A stretch of 64,000 nt of DNA from Leyella lascolaii (GTDB lineage: Bacteria; Bacteroidota; Bacteroidia; Bacteroidales; Bacteroidaceae): contig NZ_LT556049.1 in NCBI RefSeq assembly GCF_900079775.1, positions 213,823 through 277,822 of the forward strand, written 5' to 3'. Under the pieces are notes generated by a model. It saw nothing but the letters and a program-made list of their open reading frames with translations, ran no database searches and was not told the DNA's origin. The position numbers and the translations under genes were made by a program. Position 1 is the stretch's first letter, and each line of letters opens with the position of its first letter. Positions 45,889 to 56,288 of this stretch are shown here, piece after piece.

Positions 45889-48810
45889 ATGGACTACAAT
45901 TTCAGTGAAATAGAGAAGAAATGGCAACGCTGGTGGGAGGAGAATGACACCTATAAGGTTGTCGAGGACAAGGAGAAGAAGAAGTTCTATGTGCTCAACA
46001 TGTTCCCATATCCGTCCGGAGCAGGACTACACGTGGGGCATCCGCTCGGATACATAGCGTCTGACATATACGCCCGCTACAAGCGTCTGAGAGGATACAA
46101 CGTGCTCAACCCCATGGGCTACGACGCCTACGGACTGCCTGCCGAGCAGTATGCCATACAGACAGGACAGCATCCGGCGAAGACCACCGACGACAACATA
46201 CGACGCTACAAACAGCAGCTGGACAACATAGGATTCTCCTTCGACTGGAGCAGAGAGCTGCGTACGTGCGACCCGGAGTATTATAAGTGGACCCAGTGGG
46301 CTTTCCGCAAGATGTTCAACTCGTTCTACTGCAACAAGTGCGGTAAGGCGCAGCCCATCGAAAAGCTCATCGCGCGCTTCAGCGAGAAGGGCACCGAGGG
46401 GCTCGACGCGGCTTGCTCGGAGGAGATGAGCTTCACAGCCGGGGAATGGAACGCCATGAGCGAGAAGGAGCGGCAGCAGGTGCTGATGAACTACCGCATA
46501 GCCTACATGGGCGAGACGATGGTGAACTGGTGCGCCGGACTGGGCACGGTGCTCGCCAACGACGAGGTGGTGGACGGCGTGTCGGTGCGAGGCGGCTATC
46601 CCGTGGTGCAGAAGAAGATGAGGCAGTGGTGCCTGCGCGTGTCGGCATACGCACAGCGTCTGCTCGACGGACTCGACACAATAGACTGGACGGAGTCGCT
46701 TAAAGAGACACAGCGCAACTGGATAGGACGCTCGGAAGGAACGGAGATGGAGTTCAGGATAGCCCCCTCAGGCTCCCCCTGTGGGGAAGGTCTGTCCCCT
46801 GACTCAGCAAACCAGAACTCCTCCACCGGGGGAGCTGAGGGGGCTTTCACAATCTTCACCACCCGTGCCGACACCATCTTCGGAGTCACCTTCATGGTCC
46901 TTGCGCCTGAGAGCGAGCTCGTGGCAAGACTCACCACCGACGAACAGCGTGACGCCGTAGCCGAATACATAGAGTATGTGAAGAAACGCACCGAGCGCGA
47001 ACGCATCAGCGACCGCAAGGTTACGGGCGTTTTCTCCGGATCGTACGCCATAAACCCGTTCACGGGAGAGAACATCCCGATATGGATTTCAGAGTATGTG
47101 CTTGCAGGATACGGCACGGGAGCCATCATGGCAGTGCCTGCCCACGACTCGCGCGACTACGCTTTCGCCAAGCACTTCGGGCTTGAGATACGTCCCCTCA
47201 TAGAGGGATGCGACGTCAGCGAGGAGAGTTTCGACGCCAAGGAAGGCATCGTGTGCAACTCTCCGGCAGCCGGATGCGGCACCCTCGACGGTTTCTCGCT
47301 CAACGGACTGACCGTCAAGGAGGCGATAGCCAAGACAAAGGAGTTTGTCACCTCACACCATCTGGGACGTGTGAAGGTGAACTTCCGCCTGCGCGACGCC
47401 ATCTTCTCGCGCCAGCGTTATTGGGGAGAGCCGTTCCCGGTATACTACAAGGACGGCATGCCTTACATGATTCCGGAGGACTGCCTGCCGCTGCTCCTGC
47501 CGGAGGTGGACCAGTACAAACCCACCGAAAGCGGCGAGCCGCCGCTCGGACACGCCCGTATGTGGGCATGGGACACCGTGGGCAACTGCGTGACAGACAA
47601 GAGCAGGATTGACAACATCACCGTGTTCCCGCTCGACCTGAACACCATGCCGGGCTTCGCAGGGTCGTCGGCATACTATCTGCGCTACATGGACCCGCAC
47701 GACAACGATGCTCTCGTGAGCCGCGAGGCGGACGAATACTGGCAGTGCGTGGACCTTTACGTAGGCGGAACGGAACATGCCACGGGTCACCTCATATACT
47801 CACGGTTCTGGAACAAGTTCCTCCACGACTACGGATACTCATGCTGTGAGGAACCGTTCAGAAAGCTCGTGAACCAGGGAATGATACAGGGCAGGAGCAA
47901 TTTCGTGTATCGCGCCAACGCCCTCAGCACCGAGGATAAGCCTGTGTTTGTGTCGCTCGGACTGAAAGACGGTTACGGCGACGTCACCCCGATACACGTA
48001 GACGTGAACATAGTGCACGGTGACGTGCTCGACATCGAGGCGTTCAAGGCTTGGAGACCGGAGTATGCCAATGCCGAATTCAAGCTCGAAGACGGCAAGT
48101 ATGTCTGCGGATGGGCTATAGAGAAGATGTCGAAGTCTATGTACAACGTCGTAAATCCCGACATGATCGTCGAGAAATACGGTGCCGACACGCTTCGCCT
48201 GTACGAGATGTTCCTCGGTCCGGTGGAACAGAGCAAGCCGTGGGACACCAACGGAATAGACGGATGCCACCGCTTCCTGAAGAAACTGTGGGCACTGTAT
48301 TACAACCGCGACGGACAGTTCCTGCCCGACTCCACCGACGCTACGCCCGAACAGCTCAAGAGCCTGCACCGGCTTATAAAGAAGGTTACGCAGGACATAG
48401 AGCACTTCTCATACAATACCAGCATCTCGGCGTTCATGATATGCGTGGGCGAACTGCAACAGCTGAAGTGCCGCAACCGCACGCTGCTCTCGCAGCTCGT
48501 GGTGCTCATCGCCCCGTTCGCGCCTCACATAGCCGAGGAACTGTGGCACGCGCTGGGCAACGAAGGCACTGTGTGCGACGCCGGGTGGCCCGCATACGAC
48601 GAGAAGTATCTCGTTGAAAGCACCGTGCAGATGGGCATAGCGTTCAACGGCAAACGCCGTTTTGAAATGCAGTTTGCGGCAGATGCCGACAACGCCGCCA
48701 TCGAACGCGCCGTCATGGCAGACGAGCGTACAGCCCGGTATATGGAGGGCAAGCAGGCGGTGAAGGTCATCATAGTGCCGAAGCGCATGGTGAACGTCGT
48801 CATAAAATAG
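45889..48810 (+). CDS. leuS: Leucyl-tRNA synthetase with an in-frame repeat insertion
   Basis: A 973-residue class-Ia synthetase that charges tRNA-Leu. The HIGH-like motif is [14 protein letters not shown] (about residue 45) and KMSKS is in [12 protein letters not shown]; the LML.PFAPH region and the anticodon-binding domain follow. In the editing (CP1) domain, residues 292-319 are an extra stretch rich in Gly, Ser and Pro, encoded by an inverted-repeat DNA element. The flanking sequence (GTEMEFRI and [21 protein letters not shown]) is normal, so the frame is intact. The rest looks functional. Five promoter-like repeats precede the gene. Confidence 0.95.
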   Translation: MDYNFSEIEKKWQRWWEENDTYKVVEDKEKKKFYVLNMFPYPSGAGLHVGHPLGYIASDIYARYKRLRGYNVLNPMGYDAYGLPAEQYAIQTGQHPAKTTDDNIRRYKQQLDNIGFSFDWSRELRTCDPEYYKWTQWAFRKMFNSFYCNKCGKAQPIEKLIARFSEKGTEGLDAACSEEMSFTAGEWNAMSEKERQQVLMNYRIAYMGETMVNWCAGLGTVLANDEVVDGVSVRGGYPVVQKKMRQWCLRVSAYAQRLLDGLDTIDWTESLKETQRNWIGRSEGTEMEFRIAPSGSPCGEGLSPDSANQNSSTGGAEGAFTIFTTRADTIFGVTFMVLAPESELVARLTTDEQRDAVAEYIEYVKKRTERERISDRKVTGVFSGSYAINPFTGENIPIWISEYVLAGYGTGAIMAVPAHDSRDYAFAKHFGLEIRPLIEGCDVSEESFDAKEGIVCNSPAAGCGTLDGFSLNGLTVKEAIAKTKEFVTSHHLGRVKVNFRLRDAIFSRQRYWGEPFPVYYKDGMPYMIPEDCLPLLLPEVDQYKPTESGEPPLGHARMWAWDTVGNCVTDKSRIDNITVFPLDLNTMPGFAGSSAYYLRYMDPHDNDALVSREADEYWQCVDLYVGGTEHATGHLIYSRFWNKFLHDYGYSCCEEPFRKLVNQGMIQGRSNFVYRANALSTEDKPVFVSLGLKDGYGDVTPIHVDVNIVHGDVLDIEAFKAWRPEYANAEFKLEDGKYVCGWAIEKMSKSMYNVVNPDMIVEKYGADTLRLYEMFLGPVEQSKPWDTNGIDGCHRFLKKLWALYYNRDGQFLPDSTDATPEQLKSLHRLIKKVTQDIEHFSYNTSISAFMICVGELQQLKCRNRTLLSQLVVLIAPFAPHIAEELWHALGNEGTVCDAGWPAYDEKYLVESTVQMGIAFNGKRRFEMQFAADADNAAIERAVMADERTARYMEGKQAVKVIIVPKRMVNVVIK
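46762..46845. repeat. 84-bp inverted-repeat element inserted in leuS
   Basis: GCCCCCTCAGGCTCCCCC at the left pairs with GGGGGAGCTGAGGGGGC at the right. It is exactly 28 codons long and codes in frame for a Gly/Ser/Pro-rich stretch. Similar GCCCCCTC/GAGGGGGC palindromes are known as intergenic repeats in Bacteroidales. Confidence 0.75.
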
Positions 48811-48837
48811 ACACATCAACCGTAAATGAAAGGCAAA

Positions 48838-48876
48838 GCCCATCCTGCCCGCACACCTATATGTGGGAGGATGGGC
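48838..48876 (+). terminator. Strong hairpin after leuS
   Basis: GCCCATCC..CCCGCACA pairs with TGTGGG..GGATGGGC. No T run follows, so it may be a transcript end or a repeat. It overlaps a longer open frame of the next gene, which argues that the next gene starts later, at 48898. Confidence 0.5.
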
Positions 48877-48897
48877 GTGTCTGTCATTATAATAAAT

Positions 48898-49851
48898 ATG
48901 TATATGTACAAACAATTCATTCTGCGTGAGGCGAAAGACTATTTCAACATCACGCTCGGACTGCTGCTCTATACGTTCGCTTTCACCGTGTTCCTGCTGC
49001 CGTATGAGATTGTCACGGGCGGCATAGCAGGTATCGGAGCAATCATCTTCTACACCACGGGGTTCAAGGTGGAGTACACTTTCTTCCTCATAAACGCCGC
49101 GCTGATCTTAGGTACGCTCAGGATTCTGGGCTGGCGGTTCCTCATGAAGACCATCTACGCCACTTTCGCACTCTCCTTCCTGCTCCGGTTGGCGCAGGAG
49201 GTGGTGGTCCGCCCCGACGGCACATTCTACAGACTGCTTGGCGACGGCAACGACTTCATGTCGCTCGTCATAGGATGTATGCTCTCGGGAACAGCCATGG
49301 CTATAGTCTTTCTCAACAACGGCAGCACCGGAGGAACCGACATCGTGGCGGCGACAGTGAACAAATACCACAACATTTCGTTAGGAAAAGTGCTCCTCGC
49401 TGTGGACCTGTGCATCATCGGAAGCTGTCTTTTCATCGACTCGTTCGGCGACATCGACGTGAGAAGCAGGAAGGTAGTGTTCGGTCTGTGCACAATGTTC
49501 ATCGAATGCTCCATGCTCGACTACGTGATGAGCTGGCAGCGGCAGTCGGTGCAGTTCATGATTTTCTCCATGCACCACAAGGAGATAGCCGAGGCGATAA
49601 CACGCAAGACAGACCACAGCCTCACCATTCTCGACGGACACGGATGGTACACCGGACGCGACATGAAGGTGATATGCCTGCTCGCGAGGAAGAGCGAGAG
49701 CGTCACGATATTCCGCCTCATAAAGATGATAGACCCCAACGCGTTCGTCAGCCAAAGCTCCGTCATAGGAGTGTACGGCGAGGGATTCGACCAGATAAAA
49801 GTAAAAGTAAAGAAAGATGAAGATAGTATTCGCGACAAACAACAGTCATAA
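48898..49851 (+). CDS. YitT family membrane protein (DUF161/DUF2179)
   Basis: A 317-residue protein with about five transmembrane helices in the first 210 residues ([23 protein letters not shown], then STGGTDIVA), and a C-terminal DUF2179 domain of about 75 residues ([27 protein letters not shown]). The family occurs widely and its transported substrate is not known. The ATG at 48898 is chosen because the longer frame from 48826 runs through the hairpin. Its last 35 bp overlap the RdgB-like gene, indicating translational coupling. Confidence 0.8.
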   Translation: MYMYKQFILREAKDYFNITLGLLLYTFAFTVFLLPYEIVTGGIAGIGAIIFYTTGFKVEYTFFLINAALILGTLRILGWRFLMKTIYATFALSFLLRLAQEVVVRPDGTFYRLLGDGNDFMSLVIGCMLSGTAMAIVFLNNGSTGGTDIVAATVNKYHNISLGKVLLAVDLCIIGSCLFIDSFGDIDVRSRKVVFGLCTMFIECSMLDYVMSWQRQSVQFMIFSMHHKEIAEAITRKTDHSLTILDGHGWYTGRDMKVICLLARKSESVTIFRLIKMIDPNAFVSQSSVIGVYGEGFDQIKVKVKKDEDSIRDKQQS

Positions 49852-50413
49852 GCTCGAAGAGATAAGGCAGATTCTCGGCGCAGGCATCGAAGTGCTGTCG
49901 CTCGCCGACATAGGATGCCACGACGACATACCCGAAACGGCGCCCACGCTTGAGGGCAACGCCGTGATGAAGGCGCGCTACGTGTACGACAGATACGGCA
50001 CACCGTGCTTCGCTGACGACACCGGTCTGGAGGTGGACGCTCTTGACGGAGCGCCCGGAGTGTACAGCGCGAGATACGCGGGAGGCAAGGGTCACGACTC
50101 TGAAGCCAACATGAGCAAGCTGCTCCATGAGATGGAAGGCATGCAGGACCGCCGCGCGCGCTTCCGCACCGTCATAGCCCTGATAGAGCGGAAGGACGGA
50201 CTGCCCGTGCAGCACACCTTCGAGGGCAGGATAGAAGGCACCATATCGCACGAGAGGAAAGGCTCTTCCGGCTTCGGCTACGACCCCATATTCGTGCCTG
50301 AAGGTTATGAGCGGTCGTTCGCCGAGCTCGGCAGCGACATAAAGAACAGCATCTCCCACCGCGCGCGAGCCGTGGCACGGCTGGCTGAGTATCTGCTTTC
50401 AAAGGACAGATAA
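49817..50413 (+). CDS. rdgB: Non-canonical purine NTP pyrophosphatase, RdgB/HAM1 family
   Basis: A 198-residue enzyme that removes ITP, dITP and XTP from the nucleotide pool. Conserved elements are [47 protein letters not shown] and the terminal SHRARA. It is cytoplasmic, with no signal peptide. It overlaps the YitT gene by 35 bp, the usual arrangement in an operon. Confidence 0.9.
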   Translation: MKIVFATNNSHKLEEIRQILGAGIEVLSLADIGCHDDIPETAPTLEGNAVMKARYVYDRYGTPCFADDTGLEVDALDGAPGVYSARYAGGKGHDSEANMSKLLHEMEGMQDRRARFRTVIALIERKDGLPVQHTFEGRIEGTISHERKGSSGFGYDPIFVPEGYERSFAELGSDIKNSISHRARAVARLAEYLLSKDR

Positions 50414-50493
50414 CGCGGCATTCACGGAGGAAGGCTGCACATATCATGCCGCGCAGGCATACTTACACCCATCACACACGCACTTACACGAAT

Positions 50494-52776
50494 ATGAAGA
50501 AACTGTTTTCCATCGTCACACTGATGCTTTCGCTCTTTGTGACAGACATCTGCGGAGCTCCTGTAGGCTCATGGAACGCCTACCCGGCATACTCGGACAT
50601 AACAAGGATAGAGGACACCGGGAGCGTCGTCTTCGTGCTTGCCTCGGGCGGACTTTATTCGTACAACCCTTCCGACCAGAGCATACAGACCTACGACAAG
50701 GTGAACGCGCTGAGCGACTGCGGCATCAGTGACATAGCATGGTGCGCCCGAGCCGGACGGCTCGTCGTGGTGTATGAGAACTACAACATAGACCTCGTGA
50801 CACCCGACGGCAAGGTGACCAACATGTCGGAATACTACAACAAGTCTCTCACCGGTGACAAGACGATAAACAGCATCGCCATAAACGGCTCCGACGCCTA
50901 CCTCTCCACCGGATTCGGAATAGTGAGGATAGACGTGCGCAACGCCGCGATAAGCGACACATACAACCTCGGCGTGAACGTCTACGCCACCGCACCTGAC
51001 GGCAACCGCATCTTCGCCGCCACGGCGGACGGCATGTACCGCGCGGCGGCTGACGACAATCTGGCTGACAGGTCGAAGTGGACAAGGTACAGCCAGAAGA
51101 CGTTCGGCAGCCTGTTCGTATTCGACGGAGAACTCATCGGACTGAACAGCGGCGAGGCATGCGTGATGGACAGGACGGCGGACAAGTACAGAGTGTTCTA
51201 CACTCCGTGGTTCCGCAGGGTGAAAGTGAGCGGCGGCAAGATGCTGTGCTATGGCGGAAGCCACACCTATATCATATCCGCCACCGACCGCAGACAGGAC
51301 ATCGCGTTCTCATGGGGAGGCATAGAATACTCTCCGGCGGACGATTCCTACTGGATTGCAGGCAGCGACGGCAAGCTGGCGAAGGGCGTGATAGGTGGCG
51401 ACGGCAGCGTGCAGACCACTCTCGCGGGCGTCGCTCCCGACGGACCGGAGTACAACTTCTTCGGTTTCATGCGCTTCATCAACGGACAGCTCTACACCTG
51501 CGGCGGACTGGGCAACCCCGAGCGCGACGCCTGCCTGCAGGTGTACGACAGACAGGAGGGCTGGAACGTCTATCCCGACGACTTCGCCGCGACGCTCGGA
51601 TACAAATATAAGGGTGCGATGAGCGTTGATGTCGACCCCAAGGATCCGGCTCATGTGTTCTTGGGAACGCAGGCTGGCATGTACGAGTTCAGCAACAGGG
51701 AACTCGTGAAAGCGTTCACAATGGACAACAGTCCGTTGCAGGGAGCGGGTAACGTTGCCAGTACCGACAAGAAGAACTACACTCTCGTGTCCTCCGTCAG
51801 GTTCGACACCGAGGGCAGGCTGTGGTGTCTCAACAGCGTGGCTCCGTCCGCATCACTGTTCGAATATGCCGGAGGCGAATGGACATCACACCACAAGAGC
51901 GACTTCATCACCAGTGTAGGGCGGTCAATGGAATACATGGTGGGACTCATGTTCGACAGTCGCGGACTGATGTGGTTCGGCAGCAGCGACTGGCGCAAGC
52001 CCGCCCTGATATGCTACCAGCCGTCCACCGACGGGATGAAGATGTACACACGCTTCGTCAATCAGGACGGAACGGCTCTCACCGCACAGGGAGTGAGATG
52101 CCTGGAGGAGGACATCGAGGGCAACATATGGCTCGGGACGGCTGCCGGACCGCTCATGCTAACGGCGGCAGACATAGCCGACGGCAGCGAGACATTTACC
52201 CAGGTGAAGGTGCCACGCAACGACGGGACCAACTATGCCGACTATCTTCTCGACGGCATAAGCATCAGCGCGATAGCCATAGACGGAGGGGGACGCAAGT
52301 GGTTCGGCACGGACGGCAGCGGGGTGTTCCTCATCAGCGCCGACAACATGACCCAGCTGCAGCACTTCACCACCGACAACAGTCCGCTGCTTTCAAACAC
52401 AATCGAGTCGATAGCGGTCGACGGAACAAGCGGAGAGGTGTTTTTCGGCACCGACAAGGGACTGTGCTCCTATATGAGCGACGCCTCGCAGGCATCCGAC
52501 AAGATGGACAAGGACAACGTATATGCCTATCCCAATCCTGTAAGACCTGACTACACAGGACTCATCACCGTCACCGGACTGACGCTCGACGCCGACGTCA
52601 AGATAGTGACAGTCAACGGAACGCTCGTAGCCGAGGGCAGGAGCAACGGAGGACTCTTCACGTGGGACGGATGCGACAAGAGCGGACGGCGCGTGGCGAG
52701 CGGCGTGTACATGGTGCAGACAGCCACCTCAGACGGCAAGAAAGGCACCGTGTGTAAGATTGCGATAGTGAACTGA
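50494..52776 (+). CDS. porZ: PorZ-like type IX secretion protein
   Basis: A 760-residue exported protein. The start at 50494 begins the signal peptide (MKKLFSIVTLMLSL). Two beta-propeller-like regions follow, with repeated 'GLW(F/C)' and 'GIVRIDVRN' type strands (for example GSWNAYPAYSDITRI, AYLSTGFGIVRID, GNIWLGTAAGPLML and GGRKWFGTDGSGVF). The C-terminus (YPNPVRPDYTGLITVTGL ... RVASGVYMV) is a T9SS C-terminal domain. In Porphyromonas PorZ helps attach anionic LPS to cargo with PorU and PorV. The glycosyltransferase pair starts about 200 bp downstream. Confidence 0.8.
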   Translation: MKKLFSIVTLMLSLFVTDICGAPVGSWNAYPAYSDITRIEDTGSVVFVLASGGLYSYNPSDQSIQTYDKVNALSDCGISDIAWCARAGRLVVVYENYNIDLVTPDGKVTNMSEYYNKSLTGDKTINSIAINGSDAYLSTGFGIVRIDVRNAAISDTYNLGVNVYATAPDGNRIFAATADGMYRAAADDNLADRSKWTRYSQKTFGSLFVFDGELIGLNSGEACVMDRTADKYRVFYTPWFRRVKVSGGKMLCYGGSHTYIISATDRRQDIAFSWGGIEYSPADDSYWIAGSDGKLAKGVIGGDGSVQTTLAGVAPDGPEYNFFGFMRFINGQLYTCGGLGNPERDACLQVYDRQEGWNVYPDDFAATLGYKYKGAMSVDVDPKDPAHVFLGTQAGMYEFSNRELVKAFTMDNSPLQGAGNVASTDKKNYTLVSSVRFDTEGRLWCLNSVAPSASLFEYAGGEWTSHHKSDFITSVGRSMEYMVGLMFDSRGLMWFGSSDWRKPALICYQPSTDGMKMYTRFVNQDGTALTAQGVRCLEEDIEGNIWLGTAAGPLMLTAADIADGSETFTQVKVPRNDGTNYADYLLDGISISAIAIDGGGRKWFGTDGSGVFLISADNMTQLQHFTTDNSPLLSNTIESIAVDGTSGEVFFGTDKGLCSYMSDASQASDKMDKDNVYAYPNPVRPDYTGLITVTGLTLDADVKIVTVNGTLVAEGRSNGGLFTWDGCDKSGRRVASGVYMVQTATSDGKKGTVCKIAIVN

Positions 52777-52971
52777 AGACCACAGAAGCATCCCGGCAGG
52801 AATATCCTTATATCCATAATGCATCCATTCGGAGTCTCACCCATCGTGGCAGCCTCTCCGCCTTATTGCCCTGACATGACACCTTGGAGGCTGACTGCCG
52901 CCATGTAATGGATGTGAAAGGGGATATAATGTGACTCATCAGACATAAAACAACATACATACAATATAATA

Positions 52972-54399
52972 ATGAAGATTGGCAAGACATCACCCCTGAC
53001 ATTAATACTCGTAAGCCTGCCGTTCGTTCTGTGGGCTGTCGTGGGCATCTATCCCTCGTTCGATGACTGGAGCACCCTGTCGTCGCCCAACTTCGACCCC
53101 GACAGCGCAAAGTTCTTCCTGCCTTACGGCAGTGTGTGGAGACCGTTCGACGCGCTTATGGGCTACATCGTGGGAGCGGTTTCGCAGCTCTTTCCCGCAC
53201 TCAACCACGTATGCATTGTCATCGGACATCTGCTCGGCGCGGTGCTTGTGATGAAGCTCTCGCAGCGTCTGGGCTTCTGCCGCGCGGCACAGTTCGCGTC
53301 AACCCTCTTCTTCTGGATGTCGCCGTGCATGCTCGGAACGGTGCTCAGCTGCGACGCGCTCAACCAGACCTATTCCCATATGTGGGGCATGGCGGCTGTG
53401 TGGTTCTACCTCTCGATGGAGGGCAAGAGACGGTATGCCGCATGGGCGGCGTGCGTCATGATGGCTGCACTGTCCAAGGACAACGGCATAGCGTGGGCTG
53501 TCGTGCCTCCGGTGCTGGCTTTCGCCTTCGGTATGGAAGACCGCCGCAGTGCACTGCGCCACCTGCTTTTCGGCGTGTCGATAGCCGTGGCATACGGGTG
53601 TATAAGGCTCGCACTACCCTCAACGGAGTATTACAACCCCGACTACAACACATTCCTGCCGGCGAAAAAGCTGAAGGAGATAGCCATATTCCTTGGCTAC
53701 ACGTGGGTGGCAGCCGACTATGTGAGCATCGTCCACACCGCATCGCGCTGCCTGCCGCTTGCCGCCCTGACGCTCGTTCTGTCGCTTCCGTTCGTCTATA
53801 TGATGTTCTTCCGCAGTCCGCGCCTGTGGCTCACACGCCGCTTCCTCGGTCTGGCGGTGTGCATTCTCATAGTGATGTCGCCCCATCTGCTCATAAGTCT
53901 GAGCGTGATGAACGCCTACGCGGGTCTCGGCATGTCGGCTCTGCTTGTGGCATTCGTAGCCGACCACATGAGCCGCAACCATCCCGCGCTGCTCCGCACG
54001 GCATTCGCCATGTATGCGGCAGCGGCAATCATCACCGACGTTCACCACTGGTATAAGGCTTACACCACCGCCGCCGTAGGACGTGAGATGGCACATGAGG
54101 CAATACGTCTTGCCGGTCATCCCGTTAAAAACGCCTACTGCGTGGTGACAGACGATGACGAAAAGAAGTTCTCATCATTCTGCGTGCTGCCGCAGGACGC
54201 CTTCGGACCGCAGGCGGCAGCCGTGGCTCATGAGACGATGTATCGCTGGCCGACATGCGTGAAAGACACCATCATCCCGCGCGAAAGCGGTCATGAGGCA
54301 CGCTCCATAGCACGGCGCGCGCTCGCTACGGGCAAGTATGAGTGTGTGTGGCTGATAGACAAGAACCGAGTGGACATAATGAGGAAGGACAGCAAATGA
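52972..54399 (+). CDS. Polytopic membrane protein, GT-C or GtrII-like glycosyltransferase
   Basis: A 475-residue protein with about nine or ten transmembrane helices and an initial loop rich in D/W (YPSFDDWSTLSSPNFDPDSAK), which resembles the acidic first loop of GT-C sugar transferases. A C-terminal soluble part follows. The family cannot be fixed from motifs alone. It overlaps the GtrB-like gene by an ATGA junction, and Gtr systems pair a polyprenyl-sugar synthase with such a membrane transferase, so it is likely the transferase of that pair. Confidence 0.6.
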   Translation: MKIGKTSPLTLILVSLPFVLWAVVGIYPSFDDWSTLSSPNFDPDSAKFFLPYGSVWRPFDALMGYIVGAVSQLFPALNHVCIVIGHLLGAVLVMKLSQRLGFCRAAQFASTLFFWMSPCMLGTVLSCDALNQTYSHMWGMAAVWFYLSMEGKRRYAAWAACVMMAALSKDNGIAWAVVPPVLAFAFGMEDRRSALRHLLFGVSIAVAYGCIRLALPSTEYYNPDYNTFLPAKKLKEIAIFLGYTWVAADYVSIVHTASRCLPLAALTLVLSLPFVYMMFFRSPRLWLTRRFLGLAVCILIVMSPHLLISLSVMNAYAGLGMSALLVAFVADHMSRNHPALLRTAFAMYAAAAIITDVHHWYKAYTTAAVGREMAHEAIRLAGHPVKNAYCVVTDDDEKKFSSFCVLPQDAFGPQAAAVAHETMYRWPTCVKDTIIPRESGHEARSIARRALATGKYECVWLIDKNRVDIMRKDSK

Positions 54400-55349
54400 A
54401 GAAAGTGTCGGTCATAATACCATGCTTCAACGAGCAGGACAACATAGCGGGACTCTACGAAGCCCTGCGGACGCTCTTCGCGCAGAACGCGCAGTATGAG
54501 TGGGAGGCAATAATGATAGACGACGGCAGCTGTGACGGTACGCTCAGCGAGATAAAACGCATAAACCGCACCGACAGACGCATAAGGTATGTCAGCCTGT
54601 CGCGTAACTTCGGAAAGGAAAACGCCATGCTCGCCGGGTTCGACCGTGCGGGCGGAGACTGCGCCGTCATCATGGACGCCGACCTGCAACACCCGCCATC
54701 ACTCATACCCTTGATGCTCCGCCATTGGGAGGAAGGCTTCGACGACGTGTATGCCGAACGCCGCAACAGGGGACGCGAGAGCTGGCTGCGACGGCGTCTG
54801 TCGATGGCTTACTACCGCATGCTGCAGCGCATGGCGAAGATTGAGATACTGCCAAACGTTGGCGATTTCCGCCTGCTCGACCGCAAGTGCATCGACTCCA
54901 TGAGGCGTCTGCGCGAGACACAACGCTACACCAAGGGGCTGTACTGCTGGATAGGGTTCAGAAAAAAGAAGATTGTCTTCGACCAGGGCGACCGCGTCAA
55001 CGGCAGTTCATCGTTCAGTTACATGCGTCTTTTCGACCTTGCGGTGGAGGGAATAACGTCGTATACCACCGCGCCTTTGCGCATATCGACATGGGTGGGC
55101 ATACTCGTCTCGTTCGTGGCATTCATATACATGTGCTATGTGCTTGTGAAAACCATAGCCGTGGGCGACCCCGTGCAGGGCTATCCCACGCTGATAATAG
55201 TAATCCTCTTCCTCGGAGGCATGCAGCTGCTCTCGCTCGGCATCATAGGCGAATATCTGGGACGGGTATTCAACGAGACGAAATGCAGACCGCCGTACAT
55301 AGTCAGGGAGACCGACTCGGACAATGCTCCGGCTGACGGCAGACGCTGA
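54396..55349 (+). CDS. GtrB-like polyprenyl-phosphate glycosyltransferase (GT2)
   Basis: A 317-residue protein. The GT2 domain has PCFNEQDNIAGLYEAL, IDDGSCDGTL and MDADLQHPP (the DxD-like motif); two C-terminal membrane helices (WVGILVSFVAFIYM and PTLIIVILFLGGMQLLSLGIIGEY) end in EYLGRVFNETKCRP. GtrB and DPM1-type enzymes make a polyprenyl-phosphate sugar at the cytoplasmic face. The frame is open from 54342, but the ATG at 54396 overlaps the upstream stop by ATGA, which is typical of translational coupling. Confidence 0.85.
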   Translation: MKKVSVIIPCFNEQDNIAGLYEALRTLFAQNAQYEWEAIMIDDGSCDGTLSEIKRINRTDRRIRYVSLSRNFGKENAMLAGFDRAGGDCAVIMDADLQHPPSLIPLMLRHWEEGFDDVYAERRNRGRESWLRRRLSMAYYRMLQRMAKIEILPNVGDFRLLDRKCIDSMRRLRETQRYTKGLYCWIGFRKKKIVFDQGDRVNGSSSFSYMRLFDLAVEGITSYTTAPLRISTWVGILVSFVAFIYMCYVLVKTIAVGDPVQGYPTLIIVILFLGGMQLLSLGIIGEYLGRVFNETKCRPPYIVRETDSDNAPADGRR

Positions 55350-55479
55350 GCCGCGGGCGTTATGCGGCGGGTGTCGGCGCGCGGATGTACGTAAAGGCGA
55401 GGCAGGCGGGAATGAATAAATATGCGGAAATGTGTGTATGATTATGCAAAATGGTATGGCGTGAAGTCCGCGAGAGTGA

Positions 55480-55530
55480 GTTATTTGCATCCGGACAGGG
55501 TTTCGGAGGCAAATACGTGAGTTTTGGAGC
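55480..55530. repeat. 54-nt hairpin element, copy 4
   Basis: TTATTTGCATCCGGACAGGG and CGGAGGCAAATACGTG form a stem; the reverse complement aligns to the other copies (CGTATTTGC..CCGAAA..TGTC). It lies 50 bp before array I. Confidence 0.55.
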
Positions 55531-55580
55531 GGCTTTATTAAACTGTTGATAATCAACGATATACACAAAACAGATGCATT

Positions 55581-55822
55581 GAAAAGCGCGTTCTGCGATG
55601 CGGAACGTACTGTTCGGGACTGCGAAAGGGGCTTTTCCGCATGACGGAAGGTGCTGTTCCGCGATGCGGCGGAGTGTTTTTCGCGCGGCGGAAGAGGCTT
55701 TCCCGCAGTATGACAGACGCAGGACGGTGGTGGAAAAGCCATTTTTTTGCGATATGACTGATGGTGTATGGTGCGATAAAGCCTTTTCCGCAGCAGTGCC
55801 ATTCCTATTCCGCGATTTTTAT
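55581..55822. repeat. 22-bp tandem array I (about 11 units)
   Basis: Six exact units from 55581 (GAAAAGCGCGTTCTGCGATG and so on), followed to about 55822 by units shifted by up to 2 bp (AGCCATTTTTTTGCG, AAGCCTTTTCCGCAGCAG). Weaker members continue to about 55960. Confidence 0.8.
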
Positions 55823-56018
55823 CTGTCGCGTTTTTTTACTTTCCATATGGCATAAATATACGGTTTGCAGTGGGATGTGTGAGGCGCGGAAGGAACGGTT
55901 CCAGTGTGCCGGGGAATGGCGTCATTTGTGGCGTGGAAGCGTTTTTCATGGATAAAAACGGGGAAGTGAGGGGCAATGTGAGCTGTAAGTATTATTTTAT
56001 AATGATGGCGTCAGCCCG

Positions 56019-56132
56019 GTAGAGACGCAAGATTTTGCGTCTCACAAGGAGGTTTGCGATATTGACAGTGCTGAAAGTATGCCTGAATATTTGCACTCAT
56101 TGTACGGGAGACGCAAGATTTTGCGTCTCTAC
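56019..56132. repeat. 114-bp MITE-like element flanked by inward palindromes, copy 2
   Basis: Palindromes at 56019-56043 and 56107-56131, mirrored, with the same ATGATGGCGTCAGCC left flank as copy 1 at 42837. The inner sequence differs. Confidence 0.65.
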
Positions 56133-56288
56133 TTTAGGATGTGGCGGTATATAAAAAATAGGAAATGATGGCTATAATTGGTGTTTTCTTTGCGCGGCAT
56201 ACACCACATCCTTGCCTTCCCGCGCCTCTCATCCTCACCGTGACAGCGTATGACACCGTAAGGATGCAGCCTTACGGCTGTGTCACCA

